Part shown: positions 1 through 10,004 of the stretch, piece after piece | Layout: each line of letters opens with the position of its first letter | Position numbering within the stretch: position 1 is the first letter of the stretch | NCBI GenBank assembly: GCA_047967505.1 | Contig: CM106539.1 | DNA length: 64,000 nucleotides | Strand: one strand, 5' to 3' | DNA from: Dipteris shenzhenensis | Lineage: Eukaryota > Polypodiophyta > Polypodiopsida > Gleicheniales | Program-made: the position numbers and the translations under genes | Notes under the pieces: generated by a model | Database searches by the model: none | Seen by the model: the letters and a program-made list of their open reading frames with translations, nothing else | What the model was told of the DNA's origin: nothing

Positions 1-149
1 GTTGCAAGGTTAGGACATGCTTTTGGATGTGGAGTGCAAGGAAGCATGGAAACTTGAGACAATTGCTTGGAATACCAAAGTAGAACTCAACACAATGCCC
101 CAAAGAGTGTGGGCTTCATTCCATTATGGGGTATTTATACAAGTTGGAG

Positions 150-335
150 AGCTTCTCTCTCTACATGTAGGAATTGTAAGACATTCTCTCTCTAAATGTA
201 GAACTTGCATATAGAAGTTGCAAGTTGCATGAACTTGCATGTAGAACTCGCATGTAGAACTTGCATGTAGGACTTGCATGTAGAACATGCATTAGGACTT
301 GTATGTAGGAGTTGCATGTAGAACATGCAAGTTGG
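150..335. repeat. Short minisatellite (GAACTTGCATGTA-type)
   Basis: A run of diverged 12-13-bp units of the type gaacttgcatgta occupies about 225-335. It is preceded by two imperfect copies of a longer unit containing 'ctctctacatgtagaa' near 155-205. No coding capacity is convincing across it; the short ORF over 17-214 is an accident of the repeat. Confidence 0.7.
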
Positions 336-645
336 ATTTCTAAGAGGGATTATTCCTAGCCTTATGCAAGTACAAGTGGAGCTTTGTCACTACTCTACAT
401 ACACATTCTGTACTACCTAAGTCCATGTTGGCACAGAGACAACATACTCTCGGATCCATTTGATTGCTTATTATGAGCAAGTAGCTGGATTTCCATGCCT
501 TCAATGCCTATCGATCCTGCTGTAAAGCCTTGGCACCATACAATTTTTTCTCAGTTTTTAGGTAGCCTATATCCACCATTTGTTCGAATAGAGTTATGTG
601 GCATGCTTCTAAGAAGATCACTCTTTGATAGAGTTGGCTTGTAAT

Positions 646-1339
646 CTAAGCATTGACCCATTTATTGGGATTGAAACTGAGTGGAGGCAAATGGGTATCG
701 AGGTAACATGGGACCTCCAGAATGAATTCCAATGTTTTATAGAAGATAGCACTTAGGCGAAGGAAGTGATCAATGTTGTCGCGCATTATTTGCTCATGCT
801 GCTGAAGTGCTTGGATCATTGTGCCTTGGATATTCCATTCTACACCAGAGTATGGTTCGATCATTGGCCAATTAATGGTGCGATCTTCATCCAAAGTGTG
901 TATGTTGGCTTCCCATTTTTTATGTCGTGGAATTGCATAGAACTTGGGATGGGTTCTGAGACATGGAGGTGCATGTAGGTACTCTTTCAAGAAGATTACA
1001 TCAAAGAGCTTGGGATGGCACCAATCAGGTTGTGGATCCAACTTGCTTATCCAACCTTCACTAATTTGACGCTGACAAAGGTTGGTAGGAAAGTTGTTCC
1101 CCTAGAGTCCATCCACCTCGAGTTTTCATATCAAGATATTTGCTCCAAAATTCCTTGATGGGGTTACTGGGAAGTGGTATCTCATCAAAATCATACCCAT
1201 CATTGAAACTTGGCATGGGAGTACGAATTGGATTATCTGGATCCTGATATTCAAAATCAAATACTATGTCATTTTCTACTAATGAAAGCACAAGTAGTGT
1301 CGGAGGTGATGACGAGGCAGGGAGAGAATTTGCGGACAT
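646..1339 (-). pseudogene. Decayed ORF pair of unknown function, possibly transposon-derived
   Basis: Two adjacent minus-strand frames (1339-1061, with a real ATG, and 1041-646, without one) have protein-like composition and follow each other with a frame change. They are most simply one protein of about 220 residues broken by a frameshift between 1041 and 1061. The N-terminal part is Ser/Pro/Asp-rich and contains 'NPIKEFWSKYLDMKTRGGW'; the C-terminal part is rich in charged and aromatic residues. I recognise no family. In this repeat-rich setting a transposon origin is likely, but that is inference. Confidence 0.35.
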
Positions 1340-1345
1340 GGGGGA

Positions 1346-3617
1346 GAAACATGAAAGAGTGTTAGTTGTGGAAGGGGGAGCAGAGGGGAAGAGGGGAAGA
1401 ACCAGGCAAATGGTTTGAGTAGCTTGGTAGTCCTCAAGGGTAGGATTAGCAAGGGAAGGGAAGAAGCTAGGTGTGAGGGGCTCTTAAAGTTTGTGACTGT
1501 TGGGTTAGTTGAAAATGGTGAGAGGCATGAGCAAAGAGATGATGGAGGGAATAGATGTTAGGATGGAGCTTGGGGAAGGTTAAGAGGCTGGTAGCAGCAA
1601 GGGTAAAAAGCTACATGGGTGGGATGTCGGTTATTTCATGCCTTGCAAATAATAGTGATGGCCTTTGTAGCAATGGCAATAAACCAGCAATAACCCTGAT
1701 GGGAGGACTACCCATGAGGCATACATATGCAATGAAAGCATCCATCCTGAGTGCTATAAACTCGGCATGTGTAGACAAGCAAAAGATATTTTTCTTGGCA
1801 TTATCTACTTTTGGAGAGAAACTAGCAGGAAGAATCATGGCAGTTGCTGCTATGGGTGCTTCGGTAGGTGTTTATGATGCTGGGCAGCTTATAGAATCTT
1901 TCAGTGAACCCAATGTTTTGTCAACTTAGAGGAGAGCAGCAATAGTAGCTAAAGCTAAGCAAGCAAATATTTTGTAAAAAGTGCATCTATTGGATGCAAT
2001 AAACAAGAAATATTGTATAGACATCAAAATTTAATATATATTTCTCTTGTTTTCCAAATGGGTGGTGCTTTGCATTATAATTGAGTTCCATTTCTTGGAT
2101 TTTAGTGTATCCTTAATTTAAAAATGTGGTTGATTTTGAAGAAAAGTGCATTCCCTTATCAAAGGTTTCAAAAATTCTTCAAGTTACTAGGTGTATGAAT
2201 AGACAAGATCAAGATTGCCGATGAACTCTAATTAAGATAGCAACAAAAGGTTAAATTGGATGCACAATCTCAAACCCTTCCATATTTAGATTCATCTTGG
2301 GACTAGGAATGTTTTGCATCCCAAACCTAGGAGGAAAATAGAACAATAATATGGTGGCTAATTTAGTTAGTGCATGGTTAGTTGGAAGGATTAATATAAA
2401 TTAAGAGGATATATGCTCCATCATTGAGATGGCAAGCTCTTAGTTATGCCAATGGTTCCACATGGAGATGGCAATAATCCACATGTATACTTGGTTGGTG
2501 TTTGTGTATTATCAAATTCAGATAGAGAACAAGCATATGACTGACTCAATCCTAGCATAGGAGATTGGGTTTTGAATTTTATGGAAATTGTGGCTAAGGG
2601 GTGCTACACACAATTGAAGATGTAGGTCCTTATGGTGTAAAATGTTGTAAAGTATGCTAGGAATGGCCAAAATCGCTTTAGAAGTGTGCCTTGATATTTT
2701 GAAGGCATTGGTGCTGACTGCAATGAAGTTTGATACAAAATGGTAAGGTTGACAAATGCACTGATAGCTATGAGCAACAATGGATTAAAATGGTTGCAAT
2801 GGATTAAAATGATGTGAATAACATGACATATGAAACCATTATTCAAAGTGTGTCCCAACTTTGAATGCTAATGATCAAGATATGGGTTTATAAATTGGGA
2901 CACATTTCAAGCATGAAGAAGCAAATTCATTTGGGCAAAAATTTTGCATCTTTGATCGGAAGGTGGCCATGACATAGGCACCTTTTTTTTGTTTTTACAT
3001 GTTAGGACCATCGATGGCACAAAGCGATGGAAGGATTTTGCAAGCCATAAGAGTTAACCTGATGAGTAGCGTCACCCAATTGTCTGAGAAGGAAAAGGCT
3101 ACCATACGAGCTGCATGAGTGCTAATGCAAGCTAGGTTAGTGTCAATGGGGAGAGGAAAGGAAAGAATACAAGATCTAGGTGGAGGAAAGTGGAAAAACA
3201 TGGGGGAGGAGAAGATAGAGAGAAGCCCCAGAGAAGTCAGCTCACACGACAAGGAGGCATAGGCATTGCATGCTTGTGAGAGATGTAAGGTGGCCGGTGT
3301 CCTTGCGTGATAGGTAATGGAATCCAGGCTTTGCTATTATGTTCGATTTCCCACAACTAGGATATGTACTCTTAAGGGTATAATTAAGTGAGTGATCCAA
3401 AAGAAATGTGATGTCCTTTGTTCAACATAGGGTCCTTGTAAGCATGAAACGTATTAATTTCAAAGTAATAATTATCTTACCATAGTCTCTTTAGTGGACC
3501 TAGTGGTAAAATGACCCCAAGGATTAAAATGACGTCTTAAATACCATCCTTAACAAATGAAGTCAACACCTAAGGGAGGGTACTAACATCTGTTATGATC
3601 TAATTCCCCCTACTGTA
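1346..3617. other. No recognisable gene
   Basis: AT-rich DNA without a supported gene. An ORF at 1555-1929 (+) encodes 124 residues without a recognisable motif and overlaps a minus-strand ORF, so I do not call it. Position 2980-3290 has purine-rich stretches but only short, interrupted frames. Confidence 0.5.
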
Positions 3618-3822
3618 TTTCTTGTGTGTATGTGTGTAAGTGATGGGGGATGCATCCCTTCCCCTAGTAAAAATAAATAAAAAATAGCCCCTGAGAGGCC
3701 CAGGTGCATGCAAGCACGACTTTGGGCCAAGCGGGGACCCCGCCAGCCCAAAGTCGTGCTTGCACGCACCTAGGCCTCTCAGAGCTATTTTTTGTTTTTT
3801 TTTACTGGGGGTTGCATCCCAA
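3618..3822. repeat. Foldback (MITE-like) palindromic element, copy 1
   Basis: An almost perfect inverted repeat. The left arm runs from about 3640 (gtgatgggggatgcatccc) through 'gcccctgagaggcccaggtg' and 'cacgactttgggc' to the centre near 3738. The right arm mirrors it to 'gggttgcatccc' near 3820. Arm length is about 85-95 bp with a very short loop. No coding capacity. The family recurs at 4215-4810. Confidence 0.75.
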
Positions 3823-4204
3823 AATTTCCTAAACTCTTGGAGTTGTGCTATTCATTCCTCATGTCAAAGAAAGTGGTCGTACACAATGGGAATTGTTGTG
3901 AACAACTCTTTTGGACTAAGTCATGCATTGATCACAACATTGTTCTTACTTCAAATGTACTCAATAATGTTGCCATACTACTAGAATGACTGGTTCTATC
4001 GCATCTGTTATTTAATCCATTGGGTGATAAGTAACCAAGTGAGTGATTGTTGTGGTCTTTGTTGACTGTTAAAAAAATGTTTCCATGTCTTTAATACATG
4101 GACTATGTTAGAACTTCACTCTTTGTCACAAACAGTTATGGACTTAGAGCTTCCAAATCTCAAATGCAATCAGATGCCCATTCTACTATAAGAGCCCACC
4201 GATC

Positions 4205-4812
4205 TTATGTTTGCTTAATAATACACAAAAAAAAAACAAGAAATAGCCCCTGAGAGGCCCAGGTGCATGCAGGCATGACTTTGGGCCACCAGATGGGGAC
4301 TAGGGACTTTTTTTGTGTTTTTATTAATGTATTTATTCTGTGTGTGATGGGTGTGTGTGTAAGTGATGGGGGATGCATCCCTCAATTTTAAAAAAACCAA
4401 AAAAAGCCCTTGAGAGGCCCAGGTGTGCACAAGCATGACTTTGGGCTAGACGGGGAGCCCCTGAGAGGCCCAGGTGCACGTAGGCATGACTTTGGGCCAA
4501 ACGGGGTCCCCGTCTAGCCCAAAGTTGTGCCTGCATGCACCTGGGCCTCTCAAGGGCTTTTTTTGGTTTTTTTTAAATTGGGGGATCCCCCATCACTTAC
4601 ACACACACCCATCACACACACAAGAAATACATTTAAAAAAAAAAAAAAGTGCCTATACCAAGAAATACACAAAAAAAGTTCCCCCAAGAGGCCTCTCAAG
4701 GGCTTTTTTTTGTTTTTTTTTTTTTGCGGATGCATCCCCCATCACTTACACACACACACCCATCACACCTTTGGGGGCTTTTTTCTGTTTTTGTTTTTTG
4801 GGGGGATGCGTT
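4205..4812. repeat. Cluster of foldback elements of the same family, nested or tandem
   Basis: Partial and full copies of the 3.6-kb foldback family. 4235-4290 is a left arm only. 4345-4615 is a full palindrome whose arms carry 'gatgggtgtgtgtgtaag', 'gaggcccaggtg' and 'gactttgggctagacgggg'. A third half-arm block lies at 4440-4500 inside its loop. 4660-4812 holds two right-arm ends (4700-4770 and 4770-4812). The arms are separated by A- and T-tracts. Several short ORFs here are mirror artefacts of the palindromes. Confidence 0.7.
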
Positions 4813-5140
4813 CCCCATCACATACTAGTGTCTAATCACATTCTACCATGATTATTGACAAATTACATACTAGTGACTAATTACATTCTACCATGATTAT
4901 TTGCCATCAACAATCAATCACATTATGTACATACATCAGATATGGAAGTAAATAATACATTGCAAGATTCCACTTGAAAATGAAAGCTCAAAGTTGAAAA
5001 TCTACAAGAAAAATAGATTCCAAAGGATTCTATTACAAAAAATATTTACAATCATCTTTGCACAAAATTGCTTTTGACAACCAAAATTGGTCTCCATAGT
5101 GAATACAACAAAAAATATGATCTATGGCCTAAGTTGTGGG
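4813..5140. other. AT-rich spacer with a short direct repeat
   Basis: Contains two copies of 'acatactagtg(t/a)ctaat(c/t)acattctaccatgatta' at about 4820-4855 and 4864-4901, a direct repeat of about 44-bp period. No gene is seen. Confidence 0.5.
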
Positions 5141-5144
5141 TCTT

Positions 5145-5540
5145 CTTTGATCTGCCTTGCCAGTTACATGTGTTTTGCCATGATCGTAACCCTCTTGGCA
5201 TGGATTGCACACAAGTTTGTGTCCTCGAGAAGAGTTACGATGCTATTTCTTGTATGGCAGCTAGTGCAATTGATTGAATATGATAGTTGTCCGTGTAGGA
5301 CTACATAATCTCTTTCACCAATCGAGCGAACGGAGCTCTTGGGATTAGAAGGTTCATGCTACTTTGATACTTTGTTATCTCTTGAAGTGCCTTCCTTCCA
5401 AGCTTTCTGTGGTGTCTTCTAGGGACTCCACCTCCTCCTCCACCTCCACCTCCACCTCCACCTCCACCTCCACCTCTACCTCCACCTCGCCTACTACAAG
5501 CTTTGCCTTTTCCTTTTGTTGTTTGATGCAATTTTGTCAA
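5145..5540 (-). pseudogene. Decayed centromeric histone H3 (CENH3)-like sequence
   Basis: The minus-strand reading from about 5430 to 5311 gives a histone-fold start: 'RKALQEITKYQSS' followed by 'NLLIPRAPFARLVKEI'. The LLIP.APF.R form is characteristic of plant CENH3, whereas canonical H3 has LLIRKLPFQR. After a stop (TAG) and frame changes, the C-terminal half is still readable: 'IALAAIQEIAS', then 'LEDTNLCAIHAKRVTIM', then 'LARQI' at about 5229-5150. This matches the H3 alpha2-loop-alpha3 region. At least two frameshifts and three stops make it non-functional. No intron is visible through the histone fold, so a retrocopy is possible. The N-terminal tail has been replaced or expanded by a CCACCT microsatellite that reads as poly-Gly. 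An H3 variant other than CENH3 cannot be excluded. Confidence 0.72.
5428..5488. repeat. (CCACCT)n microsatellite
   Basis: About ten tandem hexamers of ccacct, inside the H3-like pseudogene. On the minus strand it reads as poly-Gly, on the plus strand as Ser-Thr repeats. Confidence 0.9.
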
Positions 5541-5965
5541 AGATTTTCCACCCTATCTAGAATGTGGAAAGTCCTAAGTAGAATTGTGCCATGCGGGTCC
5601 TCATTGTTGGCTCTCCATTTGTGCCCTTTATTGTTGAGCCAATTGAATTTGCATTTGCCTGGCATCTTCTTGTCCTCTGGCCCATTCTTCCAATCTGTGT
5701 CTTTTGCATCCTGTTCTTCTAGTTTGCTTTCTGGCTCTTGAGGTGCCTTGGGTTGACTTTGAGGATTGGATTGCTCCCCATGATCTTCTTCATCATCATT
5801 TGTTTGCTCATTGTTTTCTGTCCTCTCCTCCTCCTCCTCCTCCTCCTCCTCCTCCTCCTGCCTCCTCTTTTTTCTCTCTTCGATCATTGCATTGTATACA
5901 TTGGGAGGGATTGGGAGCTTTGTTCTGGAATCAACCAGTCTTCTAGTCCGCTTTGTACTTGCCAT
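5537..5965 (-). CDS. Hypothetical Glu-rich protein
   Basis: A 142-residue ORF with an ATG at 5965-5963. It starts with a basic segment 'MASTKRTRRLVDSRTKLP', followed by a Glu run encoded by a CTC/CCT microsatellite (5825-5859) and an acidic, Gln/Pro-rich middle. It ends 'RTFHILDRVENL' at a stop that abuts the H3-like pseudogene in another frame. The opening 'MA.TK.T.R' resembles the start of an H3/CENH3 tail, but the acidic body does not, so I do not merge the two. A TATA-like 'ctatatatat' sits about 100 bp upstream (6059-6069, minus sense). Function unknown; it may be part of the same decayed locus. Confidence 0.35.
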   Translation of the reverse strand: MASTKRTRRLVDSRTKLPIPPNVYNAMIEERKKRRQEEEEEEEEEEERTENNEQTNDDEEDHGEQSNPQSQPKAPQEPESKLEEQDAKDTDWKNGPEDKKMPGKCKFNWLNNKGHKWRANNEDPHGTILLRTFHILDRVENL

Positions 5966-5996
5966 GTCGGTGATGGTGGGGCTATGGGAAATGTGA

Positions 5997-6472
5997 TGGT
6001 AGGAAGGAATGTACTAGTATGAGAGAGTACTGGTGGTACTAAGAAAATGAAGGTATTTGCATATATATAGGGGTATATTTATTTTGTGCATCATTATTAG
6101 TAGTTAGCCCCCCCCCCCTCTTCCCCCTTTACCCCCCCTCAAGCCCTCCTCCCTCCCCCCCTATTTGTCATCATCCCCTTGGGGGTTTTAACCTCACAAA
6201 ACTTTAGTGTACCACGTGCATTGTTGTAAAGAAGTGATATTTATCAAAAAATTTACTTAGTTCATTAAAACATTGGGTTTTTCCATTCAACTTTAGGAAA
6301 AAATTACATAAAGAGGAGGGGTGTTTGTTTTGGGGAAAAAAACTTATTTAAGGGGTTTTTGAAATTCCCCTTGAAATTTCGTGAGGTCGCTCCCCCAACC
6401 TTTTCTCATCGCTCACCCTTATTGGGTCCACAAGTACAAAATTCAACACTTATTTTTTAAAAAAAGAGCCAA
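5997..6472. other. C-rich and T-rich spacer
   Basis: No gene seen. Contains a C-tract block at 6106-6165 with runs of eight or more C and TTCCCCC units. The remainder is AT-rich. Confidence 0.5.
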
Positions 6473-9400
6473 TTAATCAAATGTCCACAAGAAATATTGA
6501 AGTGCAATTTTAATTAACATCAAAGTACATAGTTTAGTGATCCAATGCTTTCCAACACGACTTCTGGTTGCTATCCAACTTCTATGTTTTTGGGAGGCTT
6601 GTGAAGATATCTGTGAATGCTTTCTTTTACTCATTTGAATTCGATGAACTGCTTGGGCTAACTCCGTTTGCAAAGCTTTATTCCTTGCATAGGAGGACCT
6701 GACTATACCACGATAGAACCACTCGAACATCTCATGAAGAGCATTACTTCCATTAATCCCCCCTCCATGTTGTGTACTCTTGAAATAAGCACCTCGAGCT
6801 CTATAATGAGACTTTTCCATCCCTTGGGCACTCCAAGCATTCAAGGAACCATATTGGCAAAGAAACCATGGACATGAGCATAAAGAATGTGCTACATACA
6901 TAGAAAAAACACATGAGATAAACAAGAATAAATTGATTGCAATTAAAATTTTGAAAATAGCAAAGACTAAACACACCATGTAGTGAGTAATGTGTGATTC
7001 ACCCCATCCATCTACCATGACTTCAATGAACTCTTTCACGATGACTTTATATAGTTGCACATCATCATCGTCTATGGAATGCTTCCTCAAGATCTTTACC
7101 AAAGTACCCAATTCTTTCCAAACACGTATTCTCAAGGTTCTGACATGAGGATTAGCTTCCAAATTAGTCGTGCAATCACATAACATATTCCAATAATTCC
7201 AATGTAGATTTAATCGATGTTTTCCATGATTGGACAAAAACCTTCGTGCCTTAGAGCCTCCCATGGACACTTTGTTTGGAAGATTTCCTAATTTTCCTGA
7301 CAATTGTGCATCTTTGATTAGCTTTACATTCCCCCCATGTAGACCCATGCTTGAGAGTAAATCTTTGACCCTTGCTATACATGATGCTGCTCTCTCGTCC
7401 GGTTTGATGTTCCATGCATATACAATGTGCAAGTAAAGCAATTTATCAATGAGCTGCATCTCCGCATGTAACACATAGAAATGCACTCTTTGTAATGGAA
7501 TGTTTAAAATTGGATCCCAATTTTTATTGTTTCGATCTCTCTTAGGTGCAGCGTCCTGATTGCAGCTCATAACTCCATTGCTCTAATACATCCGTTGTTA
7601 GTCTCATCATCTGTGATGTCATTCATTACATCTTTAGCATTCCCAAATTCTTTTCCTCTTTTTACTTGCTCTTTCCCTCTATGTATTCCTATGTTACTAC
7701 CTTGAGTTTGGTATGAGTGCATACAAGAAAGACACGAATATGTCACATTTGCACTCAATTCCGTTCCAAACATACACTTCAATGTCTTGAGATCTCCTGC
7801 CATGTGCCATTTAACTTTAAATAATCTGAACCCTTCAACTTGAAGCAACTCTCCTTTCGTTTGTGCATTAATGACACTTGGAATTAGAGATCTATCAAAT
7901 ACCCATTTCAAGAATGAGTGTGTCTCTTTAGGAAGTTCAAACACAGCAAGCCACCAAATGTGCTTTTTCGATTGCACACTAAAATCTTCCTGAATTTCCT
8001 TATCTTTGGCATGTCCGAGGGCTTTATTCATCAAAGTAATACTTACCCTCTCCAACTTGTGGCCTTTTACAACCTCACACTCATCCAATTTGATAACAAA
8101 TACTAACTTTCCTTCATAATCTGAAAGATTAAAGATTTACATGATTAGAAAAGATTTCATTAAAAATTCGAGCTCTCTAAATAATATAATTTTAACATAC
8201 CCCATGCTTTCATGTTGTAAAACTCCACCATTGCAGCTTGGACCCTATGTACATCCAAAAAAACATTATTATGCTTTGTGTACTCAAAGGTTCTTAGTCC
8301 TTGCTTTTCCCCTTTGGTAGTTGGTCCTCCTTTCTTTTTGCTATGTTGGACATTTGTCTTGTTTGTGCCTTCCAACGTCATGCTTTTTGAGATGTGTATA
8401 AATCCACCCAACAAATCTTGAACAGCAGAATTTGTTTCTTTCCTTGCATTTTTTACGTATACTGGTCTCGGCAATAGAGGGTTCTTAATGCCTTGACCTC
8501 GAAGTGCATTTACAAAGACATTATACACAGCTAAGTACCCTTGCCGACTAATGCCACAGCATCACATGCATGGACAACTTTCGATGGATCTACAAGATTC
8601 TCTAAATCAGTTCAACCTCTTGGAATATTGCATGTCATAATGCATGCCAACGAGGGTCCCTAAGAATAGAAATGAATTCTTTCTTCTTAATTACACTCTT
8701 TAAGGCAAAAAGTTTGTCAAAGGAATTTCTTCCAATAACCTCCTACATAAAATTTTTGCAAAAATCATGATAACATTAGAAAAATAAATGACTCATTTGT
8801 AAGTAATGCTTCATAATTACAAAATAGTCCAAATATACATACCTTGTAGCTTTCACCCTATGTTTCCTTGCTCCACCACCATATGCTAAGGTCTCCATTA
8901 GTTGCACGGGCTTGATCCTATGCTCATAACCTAGAGGGGTTCTTTTTATCCTTTCTAATCTCCTAGTCAAAGTAGCAAGCTCTTTCTGGATACATTAAGC
9001 CTTTTTTAACAGTTTGTTCTTCTTATCTATTAATCTTGTGATTGTCTCTTGTGACCTCTCTCGCAATTTCTAAGTCAACAAGTTTTTTTTGTTCTTGGGT
9101 TAGTTGTTCTTGGAGGTTATGCACGGTATCTCTAAGTATCTTTGTCTCTCCTTCCATTCTCAACAAGTGAACCTTCGCAAAGTGTGCTTCAACATTGGAA
9201 TGGCCGATGCATTTACAATAACCTAGTAAGCCTTGAAGACCATTCCCTACGTAATGAATCAAACTCGTCACATTTTCAAACAAAGGTGGAGCACTTATCA
9301 AAGGATCCACTAGATAGAGTCCACCAATACTCCATAAGTCACCATGCTTTGTTCCTTGTCATAATTGATGTAGTGTATCTTTGCCCTGGCAACCTTGTGG

Positions 9401-9495
9401 CCATAACATTGACGAGTTGTGGCATACTCTGGTGCAACTTCGATGTGCAAGGTGCTTTTTTGTGGCTTTTTGGTGCGATCTTCCAATGGAGCCAT
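6473..9495 (-). pseudogene. Multi-exon transposase-like gene, decayed, family not identified
   Basis: Minus-strand coding pieces join through plausible GT..AG introns. Exon 1 runs 9495 (ATG) to about 8843, with a frameshift near 9320 and a stop near 8995, and contains a coiled-coil stretch rich in Glu/Lys/Leu. Exon 2 runs 8742-8201, with stops near 8600 and in 8540-8560. Exon 3 runs 8120-6977, with a stop at 7567-7569 followed by a frame change. Exon 4 runs from 6891 to about 6550. Splice sites seen include gctacaag/gtatgtat, ttatgtag/ga, catggg/gtatgtta, tctttcag/att, catg/gtgtgt and tatgtag/ca. Motifs: 'KWHMAGDLKTLKCMFGTEL' followed by a Cys pair ('SCLSC') in exon 3, and 'QYGSLNAWSAQGMEKSHY' in exon 4. 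The layout of a D-containing 'xGDLK' block, a Cys pair and a 'GxxEKxH' block recalls DDE/RNase-H-like transposases of unclassified DNA elements. That is inference; no triad can be fixed by eye. Exon 4 needs one more frameshift before 'QYGSL'. Confidence 0.55.
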
Positions 9496-9985
9496 GAGAG
9501 GGATTTAGAAATGAAGGCCTTGGATCAGTTCAAAGAATATAATAGCATCAATGGAAACAAGTTTGGGACAATGGAAAGATATAATAGGATCAATGGAAGC
9601 AAGTTTGAGACAAAATGATGAGAAGAAATTGGATTTGGGTATTGCAAAGTGCTTACGATAGAAGGAGTATGAATGTGGGATTGGAAGATGAATACAATGA
9701 GAAAGAGTAGGGTTTAGATGTTGAAAAGTGATTTGGGTGCATAGGCATGGTTTGGGGGAAAGTTTTGTAGAGTTTTGGGCCATATTGGGCACTTTTGAAA
9801 ATTTTCAAATTTTTGGGCTAGGGTGTAACCGCGAGATACTTTTTGGGAATGTGGACCACCTAAAGGTTGTTAAGAGAGTTAACTTTTTGAGAGTGGGGGG
9901 GACCTCCAACTCAAGTTTTCCAAATCTTCGTTTTTGTCGGGGATGGCTTGTGTGTTGAAGTAGTAGCACTTCAGTCGGGGCTCCC
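9496..9985. other. Upstream flank of the transposase-like gene
   Basis: No supported gene. It could hold the promoter of the minus-strand gene starting at 9495, but I see no clear TATA box. It ends where copia homology begins near 10010. Confidence 0.4.
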
Positions 9986-10004
9986 GTTTATTGTTGTGTT
10001 GAAT

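Noticed and set aside
1555-1929. 124-residue ORF on the plus strand
   Set aside because: No motif, and an equally long frame lies on the opposite strand; coding status is not supported.
4333-4851. Several overlapping ORFs with 'HACMHLGLSGA'-type sequence
   Set aside because: The same peptide appears on both strands because the DNA is palindromic. It is non-coding foldback sequence.
5537-5965. N-terminal tail of the CENH3-like gene
   Set aside because: The start 'MASTKRTRR' is suggestive, but the long acidic body and a stop before the histone fold do not fit a CENH3 tail. Kept as a separate hypothetical ORF.
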